This document shows, piece after piece, positions 1-4,488 of a DNA stretch of 5,854 nt. How positions within the stretch are numbered: position 1 is the stretch's first letter; every line of letters starts with the position of its first letter. The notes under the pieces were generated by a model, which saw nothing but the letters and a program-made list of their open reading frames with translations, did no database searches and was not told where the DNA came from. Source of the stretch: an uncultured Chromatiaceae bacterium (GTDB taxonomy: Bacteria; Pseudomonadota; Gammaproteobacteria; Enterobacterales; Alteromonadaceae); the NCBI GenBank assembly GCA_946482615.1, contig CAMLSF010000211.1, forward strand, positions 1 through 5,854, written 5' to 3'. The position numbers and the translations under genes are program-made.

Positions 1-49
1 AAAGAAGGCAGAAAAATGTTCGACTTGCGGGCGTTATACCTTCTATTAA
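1..49 (+). CDS. Possible 3' end of a cassette gene with a CxxC tail
   Basis: One frame is open from the left edge to a TAA at 47-49. It encodes the 15-residue tail KKAEKCSTCGRYTFY, whose Cys-x2-Cys-Gly resembles half of a zinc ribbon. This could be the end of the preceding cassette's gene. A second frame is also open to a TAA at 70-72, so the assignment is weak. With so few residues no family can be named, and the stretch also overlaps the possible tail of an attC site. Confidence 0.22.
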   Translation, partial: KKAEKCSTCGRYTFY

Positions 50-59
50 ATTGTTCTGT
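1..59 (+). repeat. Possible 3' part of an attC site at the left edge
   Basis: The ORF-less cassette that follows appears to start at GTTCTGT (53-59), because TTGTTCTGTCT (51-61) is an exact inverted copy of AGACAGAACAA (310-320), where that cassette's inverse core lies. The attC of the previous cassette should therefore end here. An AGAAGG (3-8)/CCTTCT (39-44) stem sits before the core and could be its inner arms. Against this, the core does not fit GTTRRRY, and a more typical-looking GCGTTATAC lies at 31-39. The left arm of the site is outside the window. Confidence 0.35.
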
Positions 60-361
60 CTCGCCGGAATAAGGGCTTTAGATCGGCGGGGCATAATGTC
101 CAGATTTAGAACAAACTAATCTTGAAAAGCTTGTGTTTTTCTGCAACGCTCGAAGCGTTCGCGTCACCGCTGATGCGAGCATGCAGACGGATGACGCACA
201 AGCTTCGAGTTAAGCCACAAACCCCAACACCGGCGAGTTTTCGCGTCGGGAATTGTTTTACTGCTTGAATAATAAGGAGCCAAGGGAATGGTGGTCCACC
301 GCAAACCAAAGACAGAACAAGACGCTGCAACGGACGCTAAACGCGCCGTTGAGCTATATCG
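54..361 (+). mobile_element. ORF-less integron cassette
   Basis: This 308-bp unit is bounded by the core at 53-59 and the attC ending at 361-367. The inverse core ACAGAAC (312-318) is the exact complement of the cassette's own start. No convincing gene of normal size is present. The + strand has only a 25-codon ORF at 288-365, and the - strand has a 74-codon ORF (106-330) that begins inside the attC and has unconvincing composition. The main content is a nested inverted-repeat element at 127-205. Such cassettes may carry a promoter, a small RNA or a very small peptide; no clear sigma70 promoter was found. Confidence 0.6.
127..205. other. Multi-branched inverted-repeat element (candidate structured RNA or folded ssDNA)
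   Basis: The outer stem is AAGCTTGTG (127-135) with CACAAGCTT (197-205), 9 perfect pairs. Inside it, TCTGCA (140-145) pairs with TGCAGA (182-187). That stem encloses two hairpins: ACGCT/AGCGT around a 3-base loop (146-158) and CGCGTCA/TGATGCG around CCGC (160-177, one G-T pair in one orientation). The result is a closed four-stem layout with a junction. The strand is unknown, since the DNA is symmetric enough to fold on both. A GTTAAGC (209-215) just downstream suggests an alternative reading as a degenerate attC. However, the left partner (AACTAAT, 119-125) matches it poorly, and no cassette begins at 210 by the core-complement test. Confidence 0.4.
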
Positions 362-365
362 TTAG
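288..365 (+). CDS. Possible 25-residue peptide ending in the attC core
   Basis: A strong Shine-Dalgarno-like AAGGAG (274-279) lies 8 bases before an ATG that opens 25 codons. The stop TAG (363-365) is supplied by the attC core GTTAGCT. The peptide is hydrophilic and charged (MVVHRKPKTEQDAATDAK, then RAVELYR), with a plausible helical second half. The first in-frame stop upstream is at 273-275, so it cannot be longer. Almost half of it is encoded by the attC itself, so a chance ORF is quite possible. No family is recognised. Confidence 0.25.
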   Translation: MVVHRKPKTEQDAATDAKRAVELYR

Positions 366-367
366 CT
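312..367 (+). repeat. attC site of the ORF-less cassette
   Basis: This is a 56-bp attC. The inverse core is ACAGAAC (312-318). The inner arms are GCTGCAACGG (324-333) and CCGTTGAGC (346-354), which pair over 9 positions leaving one G (327) unpaired. A 12-base loop separates them, and the core is GTTAGCT (361-367). Short length, imperfect arms with a single extrahelical base and 5-6 base spacers between inner and outer boxes are hallmarks of sites recognised as folded bottom strands by integron integrases. Recombination would cut after G361. Confidence 0.75.
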
Positions 368-376
368 GCTTTTACT

Positions 377-382
377 AAAGGA
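377..382 (+). promoter_or_regulatory. Ribosome binding site of the HEPN cassette gene
   Basis: AAAGGA lies 5 bases before the ATG at 388 and 10 bases past the attC core. It supports this start. No promoter can be pointed to between the core and the gene. Confidence 0.6.
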
Positions 383-387
383 TAAAC

Positions 388-1602
388 ATGGCAAGTATTG
401 CTCAAGTTCGAGAAGTGCTGAGAGGCTTAAACCCAGAGGTCGATAGAAAAGTTAAAGGCCAATACCCTGTAAGATTTAGAGGGATTTCTTTTAACATAAA
501 GGATTCAGATGTAGATGCATATTTGCAACATCGTGAATCGATCAAACGCCCAGAAGAAACAGCATTTTTTATACCCGGCCATTATGAGCATGTAATTGAG
601 ATTCAGGGCAGAGGGCCTGGTGCATATAGGCTATTGCGGGAAGATGACGATATTAAAATCCAGCATGGCAATGGATTCCTCATTCAACTTAGCGGAATAT
701 CATCGAATTATGCAATCTCTCTCTGTGACTCTGAAAGCATAGACAAGGATGTTCTGAGAAATATTTTCATGAGAAGCCATAGATTTCGTGGTCGGGATGA
801 TGTCGATCTTGTTGAGCTACTATCAAGGGTAATAACAGTTAAGGTTATTTCTCCTGAGTCGCACGCTTTCCATAAAAATATAAAGCAACTGAAAGCTATT
901 GCCGAAGCGGGCATTTATCATATTGCCTTTGGAAATGGCGTTGGCGTAACACTTTCAAGTTCCTGGGATCGATCATCCTACTGGCTTGATACTAGGCGTA
1001 GAGAATCAGTACAGTTTCCTTTAAGAACATACCACTCAGAACTAGTGGCTTACTATCAACTGGCCTTGGGAAGCGAAAGTTTAATTCTGTCATACTTGGC
1101 GCTATACAAAATCCTTGAATACTTTTTTACGTCAGCTTCGGAAGACGTATTACATCAAAAAATAAAGGAAAAGTTGGTTACACCGGATTTCTCTCACTCA
1201 AAAGTAACCAAGCTACGTGAGCTAGTAAAAACAGTCCGTTCCTTTGATCAAAGAATGGATGAGCGAAAAATGCTTGTAACAGTACTAGAAAAATATCTTG
1301 ATAAAACCGAACTGAGTCAATGGATTAATGACTACGAAAAGAAGCACCCTGGGAACTATACAACTGATAGAGATATATTTGGTGAGAGTCAGAAGGTTGA
1401 CACAAATGACAGTCAGTTATTCCCGTCTATCTCTAAGAGGATTTATCATATAAGAAATGCTCTGGTTCATAATAAGGAAGGTGAGATTTCACGATTTATA
1501 CCTTTTTCGGGGCAGGAGAAAATACTTTTTAATGAGACTCCATTGCTGCTGTATATTGCAGAGGAGCTTATCCTTAAAACAGGCAAGGATATAGCGTTCT
1601 AA
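388..1602 (+). CDS. HEPN-domain protein, integron cassette gene (candidate defence or abortive-infection factor)
   Basis: A 404-residue soluble protein without signal peptide or membrane segment. The C-terminal part has the look of an ApeA-like HEPN domain. A helix with the stretch AYYQLALGSESLILSYLALY (221-240) followed by KILEYFF is typical of the first HEPN helix. RIYHIRNALVHNKEGE (351-366) carries the RNxxxH motif (Arg356, Asn357, His361) that is the catalytic signature of HEPN ribonucleases. The tail ETPLLLYIAEELI (383-395) is a usual closing helix. Residues 1-210 are not recognised; they are mixed alpha/beta and could sense or bind a trigger. Known HEPN proteins cut RNA in toxin-antitoxin, CRISPR and abortive-infection systems, but not all are active. 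The gene is alone in its cassette (362-1673) with no antitoxin partner, so it is either self-controlled or not toxic by default. The HEPN call is fairly sure; the defence role is inferred from motif plus location. Confidence 0.8.
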   Translation: MASIAQVREVLRGLNPEVDRKVKGQYPVRFRGISFNIKDSDVDAYLQHRESIKRPEETAFFIPGHYEHVIEIQGRGPGAYRLLREDDDIKIQHGNGFLIQLSGISSNYAISLCDSESIDKDVLRNIFMRSHRFRGRDDVDLVELLSRVITVKVISPESHAFHKNIKQLKAIAEAGIYHIAFGNGVGVTLSSSWDRSSYWLDTRRRESVQFPLRTYHSELVAYYQLALGSESLILSYLALYKILEYFFTSASEDVLHQKIKEKLVTPDFSHSKVTKLRELVKTVRSFDQRMDERKMLVTVLEKYLDKTELSQWINDYEKKHPGNYTTDRDIFGESQKVDTNDSQLFPSISKRIYHIRNALVHNKEGEISRFIPFSGQEKILFNETPLLLYIAEELILKTGKDIAF

Positions 1603-1607
1603 ATCGC

Positions 1608-1679
1608 AGCTAACAAATTTCTGCACTCGGAAAAATTATTCGCTGCGCTCCTAATTTTCCGGTGAGCAAAGCGTTAGGT
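1608..1679 (+). repeat. attC site of the HEPN cassette
   Basis: The inverse core AGCTAAC (1608-1614) is the exact complement of the cassette's own start GTTAGCT at 361-367. The inner stem is CGGAAAAATTA (1628-1638) with TAATTTTCCG (1652-1661), 10 pairs with one extra A. The core GTTAGGT lies at 1673-1679. At 72 bp it begins only 5 bases after the stop codon of the HEPN gene, as is normal for cassettes. Confidence 0.88.
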
Positions 1680-1681
1680 GG
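1676..1681 (+). promoter_or_regulatory. Ribosome binding site formed by the attC core
   Basis: AGGTGG is the only Shine-Dalgarno-like sequence before the ATG at 1685. Four of its six bases belong to the recombination core GTTAGGT. The spacing of 3 bases is short, so initiation may be weak. The next ATG (1706) would cut into the signal peptide and has no better site. Confidence 0.4.
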
Positions 1682-1684
1682 CAA

Positions 1685-2158
1685 ATGAAAGTCTCTCTTA
1701 ATTCGATGATTTTTTTGATGGCTTCATGTATTTATCCAGCAGTTTACGCGGAGCAATCAACAGAGTTTTGCGATGTACTTCGGTCATTTGTCGGTTCAGT
1801 AAAATCAGACGAAACCAAGGAGTTTATTTTCCGAACCTCTTGGGGTTCAAACTTCAAAGATACGCCGGAGACGGTATTGTTTGCTAAACGTTGCGAACAT
1901 GGTAGTTATCCTGCCGCTAAAAATGTATGTGCATATCTTATGGAACATGCCTCAGCTGAGTTCGCAGATACTGCTGTAAAAAATGCAATTTCATGCCTGT
2001 CACCAGGCAGTAGTTTAGATGACCAATTGACGATTAACAGTGGCTCGTTTTCCATTAGTTATGGTACGCAAGATCGTGGCTCAATAGTTGATATTACGTT
2101 CAACGAAGACAGCAAAGTTGGTGGTATGGCTTTCAAGTTGGTCGCCAATGGATATTGA
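1685..2158 (+). CDS. Small exported protein of unknown function, integron cassette gene
   Basis: A 157-residue protein with a Sec signal peptide: MKVSLN, then a hydrophobic stretch IFLMASCIYPAV (9-20) and a likely signal peptidase I site after VYA (22). The mature part has four cysteines (29, 70, 82, 104), an even number that could form two disulfides in the periplasm. Residues 65-105 look helical, with spaced Cys and Ala similar in feel to Sel1-like or small helical-bundle proteins, but no repeat is clear. The C-terminal third (115-156) looks like alternating beta strands. MASC (12-15) loosely resembles a lipobox, but the position is poor for it. The family is not recognised. The gene begins 5 bp past the preceding core, so its translation start depends on where the cassette is inserted. 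Confidence 0.75.
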   Translation: MKVSLNSMIFLMASCIYPAVYAEQSTEFCDVLRSFVGSVKSDETKEFIFRTSWGSNFKDTPETVLFAKRCEHGSYPAAKNVCAYLMEHASAEFADTAVKNAISCLSPGSSLDDQLTINSGSFSISYGTQDRGSIVDITFNEDSKVGGMAFKLVANGY

Positions 2159-2164
2159 GCTATT

Positions 2165-2242
2165 ACCTAATAATCCGCGTCATTCGGGCCCTACAGCCCC
2201 TGCGACGCTCACAAGTTCGTGCACAAGCGCACGGCGTTAGCT
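2165..2242 (+). repeat. attC site of the four-cysteine protein cassette
   Basis: The inverse core ACCTAAT (2165-2171) complements six of seven bases of the cassette's start GTTAGGT (1673-1679). The final core GTTAGCT is at 2236-2242 within GGCGTTAGCT. The interior does not make one long stem. It contains GCGTC (2177-2181)/GACGC (2204-2208) around GGGC (2186-2189)/GCCC (2196-2199), plus a separate CGTGC (2218-2222)/GCACG (2229-2233) hairpin. It shares GCGACGCTCAC (2202-2212) with the next attC. Confidence 0.7.
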
Positions 2243-2245
2243 TTT

Positions 2246-2250
2246 AAGGA
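2246..2250 (+). promoter_or_regulatory. Ribosome binding site of the second exported cassette protein
   Basis: AAGGA lies 6 bases before the ATG at 2257, just past the attC core, and decides this start. Confidence 0.6.
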
Positions 2251-2256
2251 ATTCAG

Positions 2257-2808
2257 ATGCGCATAATTCATCTACTGGCATTTGTCTGGTCATGCTCTGC
2301 GGCAGCTGATAGCTGGCAGATGCCAAGCGAAATGGCATCTGCGAGTCCGAATGCCAAATTTGTAGCAAGACTTACCCCTGCGGAAATAAACTCTGGTAAA
2401 AAATCTACTGTATCGATGTTTACCTTTGATGGCGTGAGTTACATCAACTCGTCGGAGTTTTTAGTTGCTAATGAAAGGTCTCCAGTCTTTATTGTTGTTA
2501 CTGATGAAGGTGACTTATTCACATTTGATAACTGGGGATCCTTGGGTTTTGGTGACAACGTAGTCGCAGTGTATTCCGCAAATGGAGAGTTAAAAAAATC
2601 ATATACTCTGAAAGCTCTTTATAGCAGCGATAATTTTGAAAAAATTTCGAAAAATAGAAGCGTATCATCAATACATTGGCAATGCTCAGACTCAAGACCA
2701 TGGACGCACTATGGCCTTGTATTTGTGAGAGATACAATAGGTGGCAGTTTTACATTTTATGAAAATGGTACTTTTAAGTATGAAACAAAAAATGGATGCA
2801 GTCGCTAA
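2257..2808 (+). CDS. Exported protein of unknown function, integron cassette gene
   Basis: A 183-residue protein with a short Sec signal peptide (IIHLLAFVWSCSAAA, 3-17; likely cleavage after AAA before DSW). Mature features: SPNAKFVARLTP (30-41), a strand motif of the 'the sequence so far displayed' type seen in secreted beta proteins. VVTDEGDLFTFDNWGSLGFG (80-99) followed by DNVVAVYSANGELKKSYTL (100-118) resembles a single beta-propeller-like blade (strand, turn with Asp-Asn-Trp, strand ending in YSANGE). Two cysteines (143, 181) could form one disulfide across the C-terminal half, which ends in a beta hairpin (GGSFTFYENGTFKYE, 162-176). It is the last gene of the array. Function is unknown; a periplasmic or secreted location is well supported, anything beyond that is not. 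Confidence 0.75.
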   Translation: MRIIHLLAFVWSCSAAADSWQMPSEMASASPNAKFVARLTPAEINSGKKSTVSMFTFDGVSYINSSEFLVANERSPVFIVVTDEGDLFTFDNWGSLGFGDNVVAVYSANGELKKSYTLKALYSSDNFEKISKNRSVSSIHWQCSDSRPWTHYGLVFVRDTIGGSFTFYENGTFKYETKNGCSR

Positions 2809-2891
2809 CAAGGCGCGCCACTTTGCAGCCTGCGGCCGCAGCGACGCTCACTCAGCGCATTTCCAGCTTTGGACTTTGGATAGCGTTAACC
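2803..2891 (+). repeat. Terminal attC site of the array
   Basis: The inverse core CGCTAAC (2803-2809) complements six of seven bases of the cassette's start GTTAGCT (2236-2242) and overlaps the stop codon of the exported-protein gene. The end core GTTAACC (2885-2891) departs from GTTRRRY at one base. At 89 bp it is the longest site. It contains a perfect 12-bp palindrome CTGCGGCCGCAG (2830-2841), the block GCGACGCTCAC (2841-2851) shared with the previous attC, and a tandem CTTTGGA pair (2867-2880). The outer arms pair poorly, so it may be a decayed last site. Confidence 0.65.
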
Positions 2892-2897
2892 AAACAC

Positions 2898-3830
2898 TCA
2901 CATTTTGACCTGCCTTCGCATTGCCTGAGGTACCTGCCCTATTATGCGCAGGAAAGAGCGTCTCATCCGGTCTCTGTCACCAAAACCTGTTTCTGTGGCA
3001 ATTACATCCAGTGAATGGTTGCTTTCTTCCATCATCAGCCTGGCCATTTCCACTCTGAGTTTTTCAACGGCCTTGGCTGGCGGCACACCGGTTTCTGCAG
3101 TAAAAATACGGCTGAATTGCCGTGGGCTTAAGTGGGCGGCTTCTGCCAAAGCCTCTACAGACAATTCAGACTTCAGATTTTGTCTGGCGAAATTCAGGGC
3201 TTTTTGAATACGATCAGAACGCGGTTGTAAGTCAATCAGGGTGGAAAACTGCGATTGTCCTCCGGCTCTTTGATGGTAAACCACCAGTTTTCTGGCGACA
3301 CTTCTGGCCAGTTCTGCGCCATGATCGGCTTCAATCAATGCAATAGCCAGATCTATGGCGGCAGTCATGCCGGCCGAAGTCCAGACAGGCCCGTCCGACA
3401 GATAAATTTTGTCCTGCTCTACTTTTACTGCAGGGTAATTTTGCTGCAGCTTTTGCGCGTAAAACCAATGCGTAGTGGCTTTACGGCCATCAAGAATACC
3501 AGCCTGAGCCAATACAAAAGCGCCAGTGCAAGGTGCAGCTAAACGTCTGACCCAGGTCAGAGAAGATTGCAGATAAAGGCAAACCTGCTCTGTGGCTTGC
3601 TCAATACCAGCCCCGGCCCCAACAAATAAAGTATCAAATTTATGCTGTTCCATGGCTTCTGTCGCCACTTCAAAACCAATAGAAGAACGGATTAACCCAC
3701 CCCGCTCCGAAATTAATTTCAGCCTGTAAGCATTCTTTTGCAAGCCACTATTGGCCATCTCAAAAGCAGAAGCAATAGCCAAACTCATGATCTGAAAGCC
3801 AGGAAATACCAGTATGCCTATGCTGTGCAT
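2898..3830 (-). CDS. GlxA-family transcriptional regulator (DJ-1/PfpI plus AraC domains)
   Basis: A 310-residue protein of the usual GlxA/FtrA size. The N-terminal DJ-1/PfpI-type amidotransferase-like domain spans about 3-185: IGILVFPGFQIMSLA (4-18), then the nucleophile-elbow sequence AAPCTGAFVLAQAGILDGR (98-116) with Cys101, then TTHW (119-122) and SAGMTAAIDLAIALI (152-166). The C-terminal AraC/XylS DNA-binding domain (about 205-305) has the first helix-turn-helix at SVEALAEAAHLSPRQFSRIF (224-243) and the second at SLDVIATETGFGDRDRMRRS (273-292). Cys101 in such regulators is often kept without proven enzyme activity. The start is supported by GGGAG 5 bases upstream (complement of 3836-3840). 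It is divergent from the DUF2798 gene, which is the obvious candidate target. The ligand cannot be told from sequence. Confidence 0.93.
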   Translation of the reverse strand: MHSIGILVFPGFQIMSLAIASAFEMANSGLQKNAYRLKLISERGGLIRSSIGFEVATEAMEQHKFDTLFVGAGAGIEQATEQVCLYLQSSLTWVRRLAAPCTGAFVLAQAGILDGRKATTHWFYAQKLQQNYPAVKVEQDKIYLSDGPVWTSAGMTAAIDLAIALIEADHGAELARSVARKLVVYHQRAGGQSQFSTLIDLQPRSDRIQKALNFARQNLKSELSVEALAEAAHLSPRQFSRIFTAETGVPPAKAVEKLRVEMARLMMEESNHSLDVIATETGFGDRDRMRRSFLRIIGQVPQAMRRQVKM

Positions 3831-3874
3831 CGTTGCTCCCGAACTGTCATTGTTGCCATCGTCATAAAAAGACG

Positions 3875-3903
3875 TTTATACGACATTTAAGCCAAAACCA
3901 CAA
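3875..3903 (-). promoter_or_regulatory. Candidate sigma70 promoter of the GlxA-type regulator
   Basis: Read on the - strand: a TTGTGG -35 box (complement of 3898-3903), a 17-base spacer and a TATAAA -10 box (complement of 3875-3880). The -10 box lies about 45 bases before the start codon at 3830. The -10 is good, the -35 weak. Confidence 0.45.
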
Positions 3904-3914
3904 CCTTATATAGT
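3886..3914 (+). promoter_or_regulatory. Candidate promoter of the DUF2798 gene
   Basis: TTTAAG (3886-3891), a 17-base spacer and TATAGT (3909-3914) make a weak sigma70-like pair that overlaps the opposing promoter. A weak -35 would suit a gene needing an AraC-type activator. Confidence 0.3.
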
Positions 3915-3923
3915 AAAGCGACC

Positions 3924-3951
3924 AGGTCAGTCTTACCGATCGAACTGACTT
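3924..3951. promoter_or_regulatory. Inverted repeat, possible operator
   Basis: AGGTCAGT (3924-3931) and ACTGACTT (3944-3951) are inverted copies matching at 7 of 8 positions, separated by 12 bases. The repeat lies between the candidate + promoter and the ribosome binding site of the DUF2798 gene. It could bind the neighbouring AraC-type regulator or form a leader hairpin. AraC-family sites are more often direct repeats, so the assignment is open. Confidence 0.35.
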
Positions 3952-3955
3952 AATC

Positions 3956-3961
3956 AGGAGG
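3956..3961 (+). promoter_or_regulatory. Ribosome binding site of the DUF2798 gene
   Basis: AGGAGG, a near-ideal Shine-Dalgarno sequence, lies 7 bases before the ATG at 3969 and fixes this start. Confidence 0.8.
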
Positions 3962-3968
3962 AAAAATA

Positions 3969-4430
3969 ATGAATGCAGTCGCCAAAAGCCGCAGCCTGAA
4001 AAGCCGGGTTGTGTTTGCCTTTTTGATGTCGCTGATCACTACATCAGTGGTGGTTTTTGTTACTGTCTGGTCCCAGCAGGGTTGGTCTGAGGCATTTTTT
4101 GAGAAATGGCTCAGCATATTCTCTATCGACTATCCTGTGGTGGTACTGATAGTTCTCTTTTTTGGTCCCAGGTTACAACAACGTTTTTTCATTTTTAAAG
4201 CAGGTTCAGCACTTCCGACCAAAGCCAGCTTGCTGCGTTTTGCTTTAGTGATGGCAAGCCTGACGGTCTCCACCGCCTGTTTTGTTGGTTTGTTGCTTAA
4301 TCTGGGTTTGAGCTCACAGCTGTTTCATAGCTTTATTCAGGTATTTCCTTTTGCTTACCTCACTGCTATTCCCTTTATTTTACTGCTGGCCCCAAGGCTA
4401 CAAGCCCGGGTGGACCTATGGCTGAACTAA
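3969..4430 (+). CDS. DUF2798-type four-helix inner-membrane protein
   Basis: A 153-residue protein with four predicted membrane helices at about 14-34, 50-67, 88-110 and 121-141. It is an internal duplication. The second helix of each half ends in the same pattern: YPVVVLIVLFFGPRLQQR (55-72) and YLTAIPFILLLAPRLQAR (130-147), 75 residues apart. This matches the two-copy layout of DUF2798 proteins, whose function is unknown. Loops are short and basic residues flank the helices (KSRSLKSR before helix 1), consistent with the cytoplasmic membrane with the N terminus inside. The gene is divergent from the GlxA-type regulator, which probably controls it, and ends 10 bp before a strong terminator, so it is monocistronic. 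Confidence 0.85.
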   Translation: MNAVAKSRSLKSRVVFAFLMSLITTSVVVFVTVWSQQGWSEAFFEKWLSIFSIDYPVVVLIVLFFGPRLQQRFFIFKAGSALPTKASLLRFALVMASLTVSTACFVGLLLNLGLSSQLFHSFIQVFPFAYLTAIPFILLLAPRLQARVDLWLN

Positions 4431-4440
4431 AGCCACAAAC

Positions 4441-4471
4441 AAAAAAGCAACGCTTAGTGCGTTGCTTTTTT
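4441..4471. terminator. Bidirectional intrinsic terminator
   Basis: AAAAAAGCAACGC (4441-4453) and GCGTTGCTTTTTT (4459-4471) form a perfect 13-pair stem around the 5-base loop TTAGT. T runs follow the GC-rich part on both strands. It ends the DUF2798 transcript (stop at 4430) on the + strand and the surface-protein transcript (stop at 4489) on the - strand. Confidence 0.92.
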
Positions 4472-4488
4472 GGCTTCAGGAGACAAAC

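Larger units (their letters stand above)
1..2891 (+). mobile_element. Distal end of an integron gene-cassette array
   Basis: Three consecutive single-gene units and one ORF-less unit lie on the + strand, separated by attC-like sites with cores at 361-367 (GTTAGCT), 1673-1679 (GTTAGGT), 2236-2242 (GTTAGCT) and 2885-2891 (GTTAACC). For every unit the inverse core near its 3' end is the complement, or nearly so, of its own first bases, which is the signature left when a circular cassette is inserted by an integron integrase. Genes start 5 to 21 bp after the preceding core, as is usual for cassettes. The array enters from the left edge and ends at 2891, next to a chromosomal regulator gene. No integrase or attI is visible. 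The mixed attC lengths (about 56, 72, 78 and 89 bp) show that the cassettes come from different sources. Whether this is a sedentary chromosomal integron or a mobile one cannot be decided here. Confidence 0.85.

Noticed and set aside
29..40. GGGCGTTATACC as an attC core and cassette boundary
   Set aside because: It looks like a common attC end, but no matching inverse core (GTATAAC) occurs in the following 330 bases, whereas the GTTCTGT at 53 has an exact partner at 312-318.
209..215. GTTAAGC as a further attC core that splits the first cassette in two
   Set aside because: It fits GTTRRRY, but no GCTTAAC inverse core follows, and the left arm (AACTAAT) matches at only 3 of 7 positions. It is kept only as a possible relic.
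106..330. A 74-codon ORF on the - strand in the ORF-less cassette
   Set aside because: It begins inside the attC, has no ribosome binding site that I can see, and reads through the structured element. Orientation is opposite to all other cassette genes, and the composition is not convincing. It is not impossible as a small protein, but not supported.
708..914. A 68-codon - strand ORF inside the HEPN gene
   Set aside because: It lies wholly within a well-supported gene and has no independent evidence.
1718..1729. MASC lipobox in the four-cysteine protein
   Set aside because: Met at the -3 position is poor, and a good signal peptidase I site (VYA) lies just downstream at residue 22.
2519..2737. 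A 72-codon - strand ORF inside the last cassette gene
   Set aside because: It is a shadow of the exported-protein gene on the + strand.
2796..3542. Several + strand ORFs across the terminal attC and the GlxA-type gene
   Set aside because: They overlap a gene with clear DJ-1/PfpI and AraC domains on the other strand and show no domain or ribosome binding site of their own.
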